64,000 nt of DNA from Diaporthe sp. PMI_573 (lineage: Eukaryota > Ascomycota > Sordariomycetes > Diaporthales > Diaporthaceae): assembly GCA_021399435.1 (NCBI GenBank), contig JAJTUP010000010.1, forward strand, positions 62,001-126,000, in the 5' to 3' direction. Positions within the stretch are counted from its first letter, which is position 1, and each line of letters begins with the position of its first letter. The notes under the pieces are model-generated. The model did not search any database. It saw nothing but the letters and a program-made list of their open reading frames with translations, and had not been told where the DNA came from. The position numbers and the translations under genes are program-made. This document shows, piece by piece, positions 33,519-43,467 of the stretch.

Positions 33519-34705
33519 CGCGTGTCGTAATTCAGATACTTCCTGAGTTGGTCGATGAGAAGTCGGCGAAGTGAATTGGCCTGTGAGGGACTATTTATGG
33601 ACCAGTTTCATTGAGCTTTGATTTATCTACCCTGCCCGAACACGACGATGCTCTCCTTCGTCATGCGGTGAGAACGCCCAGAGCGACACGTGTGTTGACA
33701 TTTTTTATATTGTTTCGCTCCTCGGATGTGGTGGTAAATTTGTGACTGAATGTCGTGTAGGGATACGCAGTCAACTATACGTTGCACCCATGATCCCCAT
33801 CACTCACGGGGCCTCAAAGCGAAACAGCAGTGATATTCACACACATCCGCTACAACCAGTTTGCCCATTGAATCTGCCTTGAAATGTCACGGGCCGTGTT
33901 TGGGTTTCACTGGAAATACTGGTTCTGACCTTTGCATGTCACAGTTTCCTGGTTCCGGTTTCCGGTTTCGAAGGAGTCAATGTAAATCAAGTTTGTCTCG
34001 TGCTCCATATTTTTCTGAAAAACATGGGAGCTATCAAACCTTTTTGACGGCTACGTCGATCCTTGACCGTACCAGCCTGCAAAGAGGGTAACTTGAAAAG
34101 CAGAAGAATTGAGTAAATTGCCGAGTAAGACGTCGTTGGCACCAAAGTAACAATTGTTTAAAATGAATGGGCCAGGTTCGGATGAAATTGGCTTTTCCGG
34201 TAGACAGACTAGCTGAGATTAAAGACTTCCCCACGCTGTCTGAGTGATCAATAGAGGGCATTGAGAATCAATAGAATCAGCACGACTTAAAATCGATTTA
34301 ATTCTATTTCAGGCTCATTATTTCCATTGTGTTCAAGCGTGGCCCTATGAATCGCCGTACCCAAGCAAAGAAAGTCAGGTGCCACGAGCACGCCACATGC
34401 AGGCGCACAAGTGTTTCGATGAGAATCAAGGCAGCCAATTCAAAAGATGAACCGATTGCCACCCACATTGAAAGGTGACTAACAAGCACAGTACTTACTT
34501 GCCCAGGTACGTAAACACCCAGCTCAAACTTGCCGAATTCAGTCCTGAATAGCAGCCACTCGTACAAAGAGCCCCTGGGACTGCATCAACGCCCCACTTC
34601 ACTGGCCCCTGAGGTCGCACACGCAAACATCCACTTCTTCAATGTTGATTTTGTGCCAACAGTCAACCGACAACTTTTTTGCCCGTTGCGAAGATCCCTT
34701 CGATC
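33519..34705. other. Intergenic, divergent promoters
   Basis: About 1.2 kb between the surface-protein gene and the UstYa-like gene. No gene or strong repeat recognised. Confidence 0.6.
33590..33599 (-). promoter_or_regulatory. TATA-like box
   Basis: CATAAATAG on the minus strand, about 75 bp upstream of the surface-protein ATG at 33518. Confidence 0.4.
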
Positions 34706-35846
34706 ATGGACTTTTGGAAACGGGCCATGGACAAGCGCGACAGGACAGTCATTCCTTCGGCGCAGCTCACCGACAAAGAGCCAGAAACGAGGCCCTCAGA
34801 GGAGAACGAAGAAGACGAGTCGCTGCTGTATGCTCATGAAGGTCGCCCCCACGAGAAGAAGAGCTGGAGACGGAAGATCTTGACTGCAGTATTGATCGTT
34901 GGCTCCATGGTGTGCTGCTTTGCTGGCGGCTTCCTCGTGCGAGACCTGGGCCAACCTCGACTGTGGAACTTTGACAGATACGAGACGCGTAAGCACCAGC
35001 CATCGCGACGTCAAATGCCCAATCTAACCCAAACTTCTCCATCTTGCAGTTCCCTCAGATGTTCGGGACCTCCTGCTCAGGAACAACGAGGCTCGCACGT
35101 CGTTCCAGAAAGATACGAAAACGCCCACCACACGCGGCGAAGAGGCATCCAATCCCCTGTGGCACCAGGCCCCCAGCGCCGAGTCTGACAAGTACTGGAA
35201 CGACAACTTCATGATCAGCGACATGTTCCTCATCACGGCCGACGACATGCGGCGCCTGGGCAAGGACCCGGAAAAGCACGTGTCCATCCCCGAAGACTGG
35301 GGCTACGGCGACAAGAGATACCTGACGCGCTTCGACCACACGCACCAGCTGCACTGCCTCGACGCCCTGCGCAGGGTCGTCTTTGCCGAGCACAACGGCA
35401 TCAACACGTCCAGCACGGCCGAGATGAACCACTTCGAGCACTGCGTCTGGAGCATCCTCGACTACCTCACCTGCCACGTCACCTACGACACCTACAACTA
35501 CGTCTGGATGGACGACTTTGCCCAGCCCGTGCCCGACCACGCCAGCCGCAGGCAGTGCAGGGACATGAGGCAGCTGACGGACTTTTACCACGAGAACTCG
35601 GTCCACACCGACGCCAGGATCCGGTACCTGGTTGCCGACGCGGACAGGGGGGACTTTGTCTACCCCATCGCTCCGGACCGGAAGGCTTTCAACGATGTGG
35701 TGCTTGGCATGAGTGGCGATCCTGAGGTCTACGGGAGCGAGGCGAGGGCGAGGGCGAGGAAGATCAAGCTTGACAATGCGGTGGCCGAATACGAGGCCAC
35801 GGGGACCATACCCCGGGTTGAAAAGGATGCTCCGGCCTGGCCTTAG
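34706..35846 (+). CDS. UstYa-like (DUF3328) membrane-anchored protein
   Basis: UstYa-family proteins catalyse oxidative cyclisation and related steps in fungal RiPP and other secondary metabolite pathways. Exons 34706-34988 and 35050-35846, intron GTAAGC...CAG in phase 1, give 359 residues. A hydrophilic N-tail is followed by one TM anchor at about 58-79 (ILTAVLIVGSMVCCFAGGF). The two family HxxHC motifs are both present: HQLHC at 193-197 (in FDHTHQLHCLDALRR) and HFEHC at 222-226 (in MNHFEHCVWSILDYLTCH). Further on is a Cys-containing RRQCRDM. It is longer than the 220-280 residues usual for the family because of an extended C-terminal helix. No precursor peptide with Lys-Arg-spaced cores was found within the window, so its pathway is unknown. 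Confidence 0.87.
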
Positions 35847-36621
35847 ATGAATCCACGGGATCCCGAGGTCGTTGGTGATTAATATCTGCGTCTGGTCTTG
35901 GACCATTGTATATCAAATTGCATAATTTGAAAGACATTTTCGGGAAACAGAGGAAGCGAAATTCCTTGTCTCTGGCCCTGGAACAGGCATACTGTCGGTA
36001 GCTGTGACTGATGGACAGGAAGATTCGATGACCACGGCAATACATCGCCCAGAACCTCGGTCAAACGCAATACTTTTTCTTTCCGTTTCCTTTGCGTGAA
36101 TCAGTATTTTGCCCTCAATCGGGCACGATTCGCCAAATCAAGCTTCCTTGTCCGCGAGCTTCATACAACCCAAAACACTTGGACAGCGGACGAGAACCAC
36201 AAGTTCCGTGGACGATACTGACCAGCCCTAGTTGTTGCCCAGCCAGGAATTCCTCAGGTGCCGGGCGCAAAGCGGAGCTGAGCGGAGCCAAACGAGGCGG
36301 TAGCCAATTCGTTTATGGTCTGGGCAAAGTCAGGCCGTGCTTGGCAGGCTGCTGACCAATTCCCGCACGTCCCGGGCGGAGCCTCGCGGCGGCAATTCAC
36401 AAGTGTTCGCGCCAGACTTGGAGATGAGCTAGAGTCTATCAAGGGTAGGGCGGAAAGCCGAGTCCCCGTGGCGGATCGCATGTGATTCCAGAGCCAGACT
36501 GAGGCCACCATGCTTTGAAATGGTCTGCTTGGATGAAGTTACATGCATATATATCAACGGCGAGTAGGATCTAGCCAGAGGAACGGTTCTCTTCGTATCA
36601 AGATCTATAACCAAGTCTACC
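35847..36621. other. Intergenic, nothing recognised
   Basis: About 775 bp between same-strand genes. It holds an AT-rich CATATATAT element at 36546-36554, about 70 bp before the next ATG. Confidence 0.55.
36546..36554 (+). promoter_or_regulatory. TATA-like box
   Basis: CATATATAT about 70 bp upstream of the ATG at 36622. Confidence 0.4.
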
Positions 36622-37179
36622 ATGTCTGAAACGCCTATTCCCATCCTGCTGACCGGCCGCACTGCGGTCATTGGGCGCACGGTCACTGACCTCTTGTTAC
36701 CGGAGTACGAGGGTAAGAGTGTTCTTCCATGATGTTCCCCAGCCCCTCCACTTCAAGAGCAAAACCCCGCTGACATGGGCGGACCATTTGACGCAGTCAT
36801 CCAGCTCACACTTGCGTCTTCGATGAAGGATGAGCTCCCCTTCCTCCTGAGGGGGAAAGCACCACCGAACCCCTCCACCGCGTTCGGGAGCGGGAACTGG
36901 TCCTCGCCCCCCCAGGCCCTCATCCTCGGCGGTGGCTACGGGGACAAGGACATCGAAGAGGTGGTCAGGCAGGCGGAGAGCATCGACGGGGCCATGGAGA
37001 TCCCGTGGCTGAGGGTTGATGTCAGGAAGACGGGGGAGCATGGCCCCCCACTGCAGCCGACCGAGGAGGATGCGGCGGCTTATGGGAAGTTGGTGGTGAA
37101 GAGGATGAAGGAGGGCTTGAACAAGCTCAAGGAGGAGGGCAAGCTTGGCCAGGGCAACGGTGGGATCCACCTGATTTGA
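36622..37179 (+). CDS. Small Rossmann-like hypothetical protein
   Basis: Function unknown. Exons 36622-36712 and 36797-37179, intron GTAAGA...CAG in phase 1, give 157 residues. The N-terminus PIPILLTGRTAVIGRTVTDL looks like a beta-strand, Gly-rich turn and helix of a nucleotide-binding fold. A second strand-turn-helix, PPQALILGGGYGDKDIEEVV, follows in the middle, and the C-terminus is a Lys/Glu-rich helix. It is too short to be a complete dehydrogenase. It is followed on the same strand, 900 bp on, by a full NAD(P)-dependent epimerase. I recall similar short fungal proteins without assigned function. Confidence 0.65.
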
Positions 37180-37404
37180 AGCACATTGGCGATGAACTTG
37201 TCCTGGGGCTCCAGAGTAAACTCCCCACTCCATCAAGCTACCCAGAATTCAATTTTAAGAGCAAATGAGAACCCTATTAGTGGAAATATGAGTTGAGCCT
37301 CGAAGTGAGTGGGTACAGGACTTGAGTTCTGAGTGCTGGCAACTCAGGTCGCCGTAATGCAATGCACTGCACAATGCGATGAGTTTCAGTCAGGTGACAG
37401 TATC

Positions 37405-37564
37405 AGAGACTCACTGAATGGACTATTTGTATTCTTTGAGTTCCTCTACTAAGCTGGAACGGCAATAAGTGTCCTATAAGGACAAGAAACAATGTGTCTT
37501 ATCGACGATAAGAGTGACTTTCCAATCTTCTACAAACCAATGTTCTGTTAGAGACTCACTGAAT
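37405..37564. repeat. Pair of exact 15-bp direct repeats
   Basis: AGAGACTCACTGAAT occurs at 37405-37419 and again at 37550-37564, 145 bp apart, in the epimerase upstream region. Could be duplicated regulatory sites or ends of a decayed insertion. Confidence 0.8.
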
Positions 37565-37993
37565 ACTATGGATCTACCTCATTTTCAACATGGTATACTC
37601 CATCTCGGAAACTGTTCAAGACAGGGTCAAATTATCCCACAAGATGTCGGCGTACCTGGACGTGTAGATTCAAGCAAAGATCCGTCATCACGAAGTCATC
37701 GCAAGCTGCAGTTGTATAGGTGTCATCTCGCCAAGAGCCGAGCAGGAGAGGAGACCCAATCGATTTGACTAGATTTCCTCTGTTATCGCCCAGTTTTGGT
37801 TTAATATATCTGCCACAGGGTGGGGAACCCCGGAGCCATCCACAGCATGGGCTCAGGCGGCCCCCGTTCGGTCGGACAAATGCAGCTTGTAAACCACGGC
37901 CCCACCTTGGCGGCACACGGCAGCAACCTCCGTGTCACATATGCTGGGTGCTCACACCATTCACCTGCTCCGACACGGCACCTAGTCTCGACA

Positions 37994-38000
37994 TATAAAA
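37994..38000 (+). promoter_or_regulatory. TATA box of the epimerase gene
   Basis: TATAAAA about 86 bp upstream of the ATG at 38086, a normal distance for a fungal core promoter. Confidence 0.55.
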
Positions 38001-38085
38001 TCCAAAGGTCAGGAGCGAATATCCGCAGTCGTGGTCTCAAAAGTCTTCACGAATTAACGATATCTCAACCTAGCAAGCAACAGCC

Positions 38086-39350
38086 ATGTCGTCTCACAGG
38101 ATCCTCATCACCGGCGCCTCGGGCTACCTGGGCGGGACACTCCTCGCCCGGTGGAAGGAGGCAGACCTCCCATCGTACGATAAGCTCTACGCGCTGGTGC
38201 GGACGGATGCGCAGGCAGAGGCCGTCAGGCAGTATGGCGCCGAGCCCCTCGCCATCGACTCGGACCCGGCCGCCGTCCGAAAGGCGGTGGTGGATCACCA
38301 GATCACCATCGTGTACTACCTGGTTGATGCTGTGAGGAGCGAGGCCCAGGTGGATTTCATCAAGGCGCTGGCAGAGGTCAAGAAGGCGACGGGCCAGGAG
38401 GTGCACTTCCTACACGTGAGTAGCATGGCCCACGCTTCGGAGGAAGAGGCTGACGAGATCATCGACCCGATAAGACAACCGGGGCCAAGATGTTCTCGTC
38501 CCACGCAGCGGCGCCGACTGATGCGCCGCTGCTGGACACGGACCCGGCTCTATACTTCATTCAGAAGACCCAGGCGGAGACAGCCCCGTTCGACACGATG
38601 AAGACTGTGAGTGTGCACCAGCCTAGAATCATGAAATAAACAAACCGCCTCGCGGGAGTCGAGGTATGCTGACTTTTGTTTTCCCACAGGCCGTGATCAC
38701 CAACAACACCGTCACCGAGGAGGGCGAGAGGCACGGCGTCCGCACCTACATCTTCGCACCGTGTATCGTCTACGGCAGGGGCGAGGGCTTCGGCAATATT
38801 ATTTCCATCCAGACGGTGGCCATCGTCAAGGCAGCCCGCGCCATGAAGAGGGTGTACAAGGTCGACCGGGACCAGCCGACGTGGCCCGTCTGCCACGTCC
38901 TCGACAACACGGCCTTGTACATCGAGATCCTCCGCGCCATCCTCCTCGGCGGCAAGGACCTCGGCCACGGCAGGGATGGGTACTTCCTCGCGTCGCCGGG
39001 GGCCGTGGCCTGGGATGATCTCTACACGGCTATGGCTGCGGCGCTGGCGCGGAGGAATGTCATTGGCGATCACGCGGTTGTGCCGGCGAACGAGAGTATC
39101 CTGGGGCAGATCGGGGAGGCGCTGGGGTGTGCGCCGGAATTTGTGCCGGTGCAGATGGGCGGCTTGTAAGTCTGACTTGAGGGGCGAACATCTTGGTGAT
39201 TACATGGACTGGAAGCTGACGGTGATGACCTCTAGATGCACTTTACCTGCTGAGCACGGCATGAAGATTGGGTGGAAGCCACGGTACGCGCCGGAGCACA
39301 TCATCGAGGATGCGGACAACGAGGTCCAGCTTATCTTGGACAACCTGTAG
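38086..39350 (+). CDS. NAD(P)-dependent epimerase/dehydratase (extended SDR-like)
   Basis: Rossmann-fold oxidoreductase or epimerase acting on an unknown small molecule. Four exons, 38086-38415, 38475-38606, 38690-39165 and 39236-39350, with GTGAGT, GTGAGT and GTAAGT donors, all in phase, give 350 residues. The cofactor motif is ILITGASGYLGG (GxxGxxG). Later blocks: VYYLVDAVRSEAQVDFIKAL, TGAKMFSSHAAAPTDAPLL, GVRTYIFAPCIVYGRGEGF, WPVCHVLDNTALYIEILRAI and YFLASPGAVAWDDLY. The order matches fungal atypical SDRs of about 340-350 residues. The classical YxxxK pair is not obvious; the Tyr of CIVYGRG may take part. It is highly GC-rich with a TATA box 86 bp upstream. Confidence 0.88.
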
Positions 39351-40499
39351 GAGCGAGCATGCCTTAGGCAGAGGTGAGAGAGATAATTCTATAGGTTATA
39401 ACGTCTACTTCACTGGAGGGTGCAGATGATTACCACGGTGTTCCTAGTCCGTGAACAGGGAAGGGAGGGACTGGCCGGCGTTGTGCTGGGCTGGGCGAGG
39501 CGCTTATTGACCTCGCTTTGGAGCACCAGCGCCTCTGGCTCCCCCCCCCCCCAAAGTACTGATGTGATGCTTCAGTGTCATTTTCACTGTTGTCGAGCAC
39601 AAAAAGCCCAGCCGTGTGCACATGGCCATTTATCTGCTGGTTCATTCCGGAGACTCCATCTTGGAGAGGAGTTAGCCACAGAATCTCCCGGCCACCAGAT
39701 GTCCTCGACGAGACCTAAGACAAGAAAAGACGCCCACAGACCGTATACACCCAGAGTGATATGTGGAAGAAATGATGGCTCAAGCAATACGATGGGACAA
39801 CAAACCTGCGACTTCCTTATTATCATGCAGGGACAGAGACGTCAAAAGTTTGCCGAGACGAGACATACATGGAACACTGAGGATATTCTTCGCTTCCTGT
39901 GCCTAGGGTTGTAGGGTAGAAGCAGCCCTACTGCAGGATGAGATGACACCAAAAGAACTGCGGAGGCTGGTGGTTCTCGGAATGGCCCGCTGACCACGAT
40001 GCACCTGGTCACCTGTGGCCAGTGAGGAGACGCAGGGCCCTTGTGCCTTGGGGGAAGCCCCCCCTGCCCGACGTCACAGTGGAGGCTTCGCGCCGGGGAG
40101 CGAGAGGGAAGCACGGGAAGCTACCCCAGCACCGCAGCTCCCAGCCCCTCTCCGAGTCCAGAACCCCCCGCAGTCACACTTGTTTCTGACCATCGCGAAC
40201 CGCCTCGTCGTCCAATTCCCTCGCTTGCATGCGCGTCTCCCAACCACCGTCTTTTCCAACAATGGCCCGCCGAATAAGGACTGCACAATGCCCTCAAGGC
40301 CTTGGATCCCCCGGTTTGTTCCTCTCTGTTTCGTCTCTTCCTTTTTCTCCGTCTCCACTTGGCCGCCTCTCCTCCTCTGTCAAGTAACAATCGACAGTCT
40401 GCTTTCCCTCTTGCTGCATTGCACCCAGCAAGCCTCGAAGTCAAGGCCCAAGCTCTCCAAGTCGATCCTTTTTGTTTTGTTCTTTTCAAGTCCTTCAAG
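39351..40499. other. Intergenic with C12 tract and pyrimidine-rich leader
   Basis: About 1.15 kb. A run of twelve C lies at 39541-39552. The last 200 bp before 40500 are strongly C/T-rich, typical of fungal promoters and leaders. An in-frame ATG at 40302 exists but lies in that tract and is not used in my model. Confidence 0.6.
39541..39552 (+). repeat. C12 homopolymer
   Basis: Twelve consecutive C in intergenic DNA; a likely length-variable or error-prone site. Confidence 0.9.
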
Positions 40500-41393
40500 A
40501 TGCGTCTGCTCAGTCTGCCTGCGCCGCTCTTTGCCATCGCGCTGTCTGCCCTCTACAGTCCTTCAGAATGCCTTCCTCTGGTCGCCGATCAACAACAAGA
40601 CCACCAGCTGGGCAGATTCCACGCTCTCCAGCCGAGGGCGAGCTACTCGATCGTGCCCATCGACGGGGGCAGTCCGGCGGAGACAGAGAAGGGGACCACC
40701 ACTACGGTCGTGCAAACAGTCACGTCGTCACCGACAGCAACGCCTGAGGTCACCGTCACTGCTACAACCCAAAAAGATACCACGAAGACCGTCACCAAGA
40801 CAGACATCTCAGTAGTACCGCCCGAGTCGCCGACGACGGTCACGGCCACGGCTCCCATCACAATCGTCACCACGCACACCGTGACCGACGAGGCGCCCTC
40901 CTCGACGAGCCCTCCTCCCTCCTCGACCGCCTCCGGCGAACCGCCCAGCTCTGCCACGTCCGAGTCCACGACTAGCTCTGTCTCGAGCACTTCGCAGACT
41001 ACCCAGAGCGCCGAACCTACCACCTTCTCGACATCCTCGACACTGTCGTCCTCGAGCGTCTCCTCGCTAAGCTCAAGCTCGAGCAGCAGCAGCTCAGCCA
41101 CAGCCTCTGCCACGACTTCTGAGTCTTCTCCCTCCTCGTCCTGGTCCTGCTCAACTTCAGAATCAGCCGCCAGCACCGCCTATATCCCCACCGCGTCGCC
41201 ACCGCCACCCTACCCAACCTCCTCGGGCGCCGTGTCTCCCCCTCCTTATGCCACCGGCCAGGTCCCGACGCCGTCGACCTTCGTCACGAGCAGCAGCAGC
41301 AGCAGCAGCAGCAGCTCAGCCTCGACGACGACCTCGCACGACAACGGGCAGTGGCACACGACGTACCCAGCCTGGAACGGGACCCGCATCTAG
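40500..41393 (+). CDS. Secreted Ser/Thr-rich cell-wall protein
   Basis: Predicted extracellular, heavily O-glycosylated wall protein; no catalytic domain. Single exon, 297 residues. The signal peptide is MRLLSLPAPLFAIALSALYS. A short region ending LQPRASYSIVPIDGG follows. Residues about 65-280 are dominated by Ser, Thr and Pro, with TTTVVQTVTSSPTATPE-like and ITIVTTHTVT segments and long Ser runs (SSLSSSSSSSSS). The C-terminus ends ...TTYPAWNGTRI with no clear GPI hydrophobic tail. A longer frame from 40302 would bury the signal peptide, so I choose 40500. It resembles other fungal Ser/Thr-rich wall proteins in composition only. Confidence 0.72.
   Translation: MRLLSLPAPLFAIALSALYSPSECLPLVADQQQDHQLGRFHALQPRASYSIVPIDGGSPAETEKGTTTTVVQTVTSSPTATPEVTVTATTQKDTTKTVTKTDISVVPPESPTTVTATAPITIVTTHTVTDEAPSSTSPPPSSTASGEPPSSATSESTTSSVSSTSQTTQSAEPTTFSTSSTLSSSSVSSLSSSSSSSSSATASATTSESSPSSSWSCSTSESAASTAYIPTASPPPPYPTSSGAVSPPPYATGQVPTPSTFVTSSSSSSSSSSASTTTSHDNGQWHTTYPAWNGTRI
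41289..41315 (+). repeat. (AGC)9 coding poly-Ser
   Basis: Nine perfect AGC codons encode a poly-Ser run near the C-terminus of the wall protein. Likely polymorphic in length. Confidence 0.9.
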
Positions 41394-42086
41394 CTCCCCG
41401 TCTCTGCTGGAACAACAACAACAACAATGACGGCGGCGGGCCCCGTCACGAGAAGGGCGTGGATGTGAAACGCTTCATATGGACTTACCTAATGATCACG
41501 ATGCATGTGAAGATGTACACGATCTAGAATAATGGATGGATATAATGTGTAATCATGTAATATTGAAAAGAAATCAACCAACAGCACTTGATAGATGATA
41601 GCATGGGGCACAGCTTGTTTGTTTGGGCCTTCTTTGGGACGCTTCGTCAACGCCGCACCAAGAGCTGGGAAGCGTTTGTTGCGGGTTCATCAGGTGGCAC
41701 TTTAGCTTTAGTTAGTACTTGTTCACCATGTCAGCATAGTTGTGTGTAATAGATGAGATGGATACTATATAGACAGGATATTGCTAGTAATATACTCGTA
41801 CATACACATGTTGGTCATCCGTCAATCATGCCTCCAACAGTGCTGGTCCTTGCTCAGCTTCGCGATCCCTCCGCTGCTTTCATCTCACGTCAGAGAAGCC
41901 ACTCGCGGTGTCTGATTAATGATATTAACATTCTTATCAAGTAGGTATTTCCTTCCCAAGCAAGCCCAAAAACACAAGACAGGTACAAAAGGGGGAATAG
42001 TAGTGCGCGTCAATCATGTCTCGTCAGCCCCAAAGCAAGTAGACCCAAGCCGAGAACCCAGAACGTGAAATATCAGTGACCCAGAA
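41394..42086. other. Intergenic, convergent 3' regions
   Basis: About 690 bp, AT-rich with stacked AATAAT/TAATAT motifs near 41530-41570 that suit polyadenylation of the wall-protein mRNA. No gene. Confidence 0.55.
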
Positions 42087-43467
42087 TCAGCGCTCCCCGA
42101 TACAAGCAATCATAAGCCTCTCGTAGTCCCCACTCGTCTCCCCCTTGATACGCCTGCTGAGGCTCTTGCCGTACCTCTTCTCAAACGCCCCCTTGACGTT
42201 GGCCATGTTGCCTCGGTCCCAGTGGGAGCGGACCACGCGGGAGACCAACAGGTAATCCTTTGTCCCGGCGCCCGCCATGGCGTCCTCAAGCAGCATGGCC
42301 TGGTGCATGTACTTGTCCACGCCCCTCCGCAGCTGGAACAGCAGCGCGTCCTCCATGTGCCCGCTAAACTCCTTCCTGATAACCGTCTCGAGGTCGCGCG
42401 CGTACCGCAGCCTGTACTCGTGGGCGATGGCGCGGATTTGCCCGTCGTTGCGCGTCGATAAGATGGAGCACACGCGCATCTCGTCTGTGCCTAGTTTGCC
42501 CTCGGTCGCGGCGTACAGCGCGTCCACGTCGCGGTCGATGTCGGGCTTGATCACTGGCGCCGAGTCCTCGGCCCGCTGGGCCGACAGCACGATCTCGAAG
42601 TGCCGCTCCGTCTTCATCGAGAGGTCGTCCTTGACCGCGGCGACCAGGTCCCGCTTGAAGGTCTGCCGGTAGGCGGCCTTGATGGCGTTGATGTCCGCGT
42701 TGCTGCGGCCCAGCAGCACGTCGTTTAGGGCGCGCTCCTTGGTCCCCGGGCCGGACATGGCGTCGTAGAGGAGGTGCACGTCGGCCATCAGGGGCCCGCG
42801 GGACAGCATCACGAGCCCGTACTCGAACCACCCCGAGGTCTCACTCTTGAGGTCCGCGGCGAGGTTGCGCCGGTGGGTGCGCGAGTAGGCCTCGTTTATG
42901 GCGTGCACCTGGAAGGGGTCCTTGTCGGACAGCTCGCGGATCAGGGTCTTCTCGTCGGTCCCGAAGCCCTTCATTGCCTTGCGGAGATTGTTGGCCGTCG
43001 GGTTCGCGTCCCACTGGATGGCGTGCAGTGGGCCGTAGCCCGGGGATGGCGGCGTCGGCGGCCCATACTGGGCCGGGGGGGCTCCGTACTGGCCGGGTGG
43101 TGGTGGACCTGGCGGAGGGGCGCTTTGGTGGTAGTAGGCGTGTGCGCCGCCTGCTGGAGGTGGTGGTGCGGGTGAGCCGTAGAGTTCAGACGGTGGAGGC
43201 CCGGGGGGCGGGGCGCCGTAGCCCTGGTGAGGTGGTGGGGGCTGTCCGTAGGGCGGGTATGGGGAGTGGCCTTGAGGAGGATATGGCGAGTGTGAGGGCG
43301 GTGGTCCCTGGTTGTATCCATTGTATCCGTAGCCACCCTGGGGAGGAGGAGGAGCTCCCCACTGACCCTGAGGAGGTGGTTCTGTGATGGGGTTAGTTGA
43401 AGGCTGGTTGAGAGAGTCAGAGGAAGAAAGGCTTACGGCCGTAGGGAGGATATCCCCCGTATGACAT
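42087..43467 (-). CDS. Annexin (fungal ANX14-type) with Pro/Gly/Tyr-rich arm
   Basis: Calcium-dependent phospholipid-binding protein. Exons 43467-43437 and 43381-42087, intron GTAAGC...CAG in phase 1, give 441 residues. Residues 1-146 are a low-complexity arm of PPPPQGGYGYNGYN- and PYPPQGHSPYPPYGQ-like repeats, as in annexin VII/XI. Residues 147-441 hold four annexin repeats. Calcium loops read GFGTDEKTL, GPGTKERAL, KLGTDEMRV and GAGTKDYLL; the second and fourth have Lys where GTD is usual, so calcium binding there may be altered. ETSGDYERLMIACIG is the expected C-terminal repeat end. Full length for the fungal group. Confidence 0.92.

Larger units (their letters stand above)
37180..38085. 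other. Intergenic with 15-bp direct repeats and TATA box
   Basis: About 900 bp upstream of the epimerase gene. It contains an exact 15-bp repeat at 37405 and 37550, a GTCCTATAAGGAC palindrome near 37470, and a TATAAAA box at 37994. Confidence 0.65.

Noticed and set aside
35055..35906. 283-codon antisense frame over the UstYa-like gene
   Set aside because: Val/Gly/Arg-rich antisense of a GC-rich exon, no splice support.
40302..40499. N-terminal extension of the wall protein
   Set aside because: It lies in a pyrimidine-rich leader and would place the signal peptide 67 residues inside the protein.
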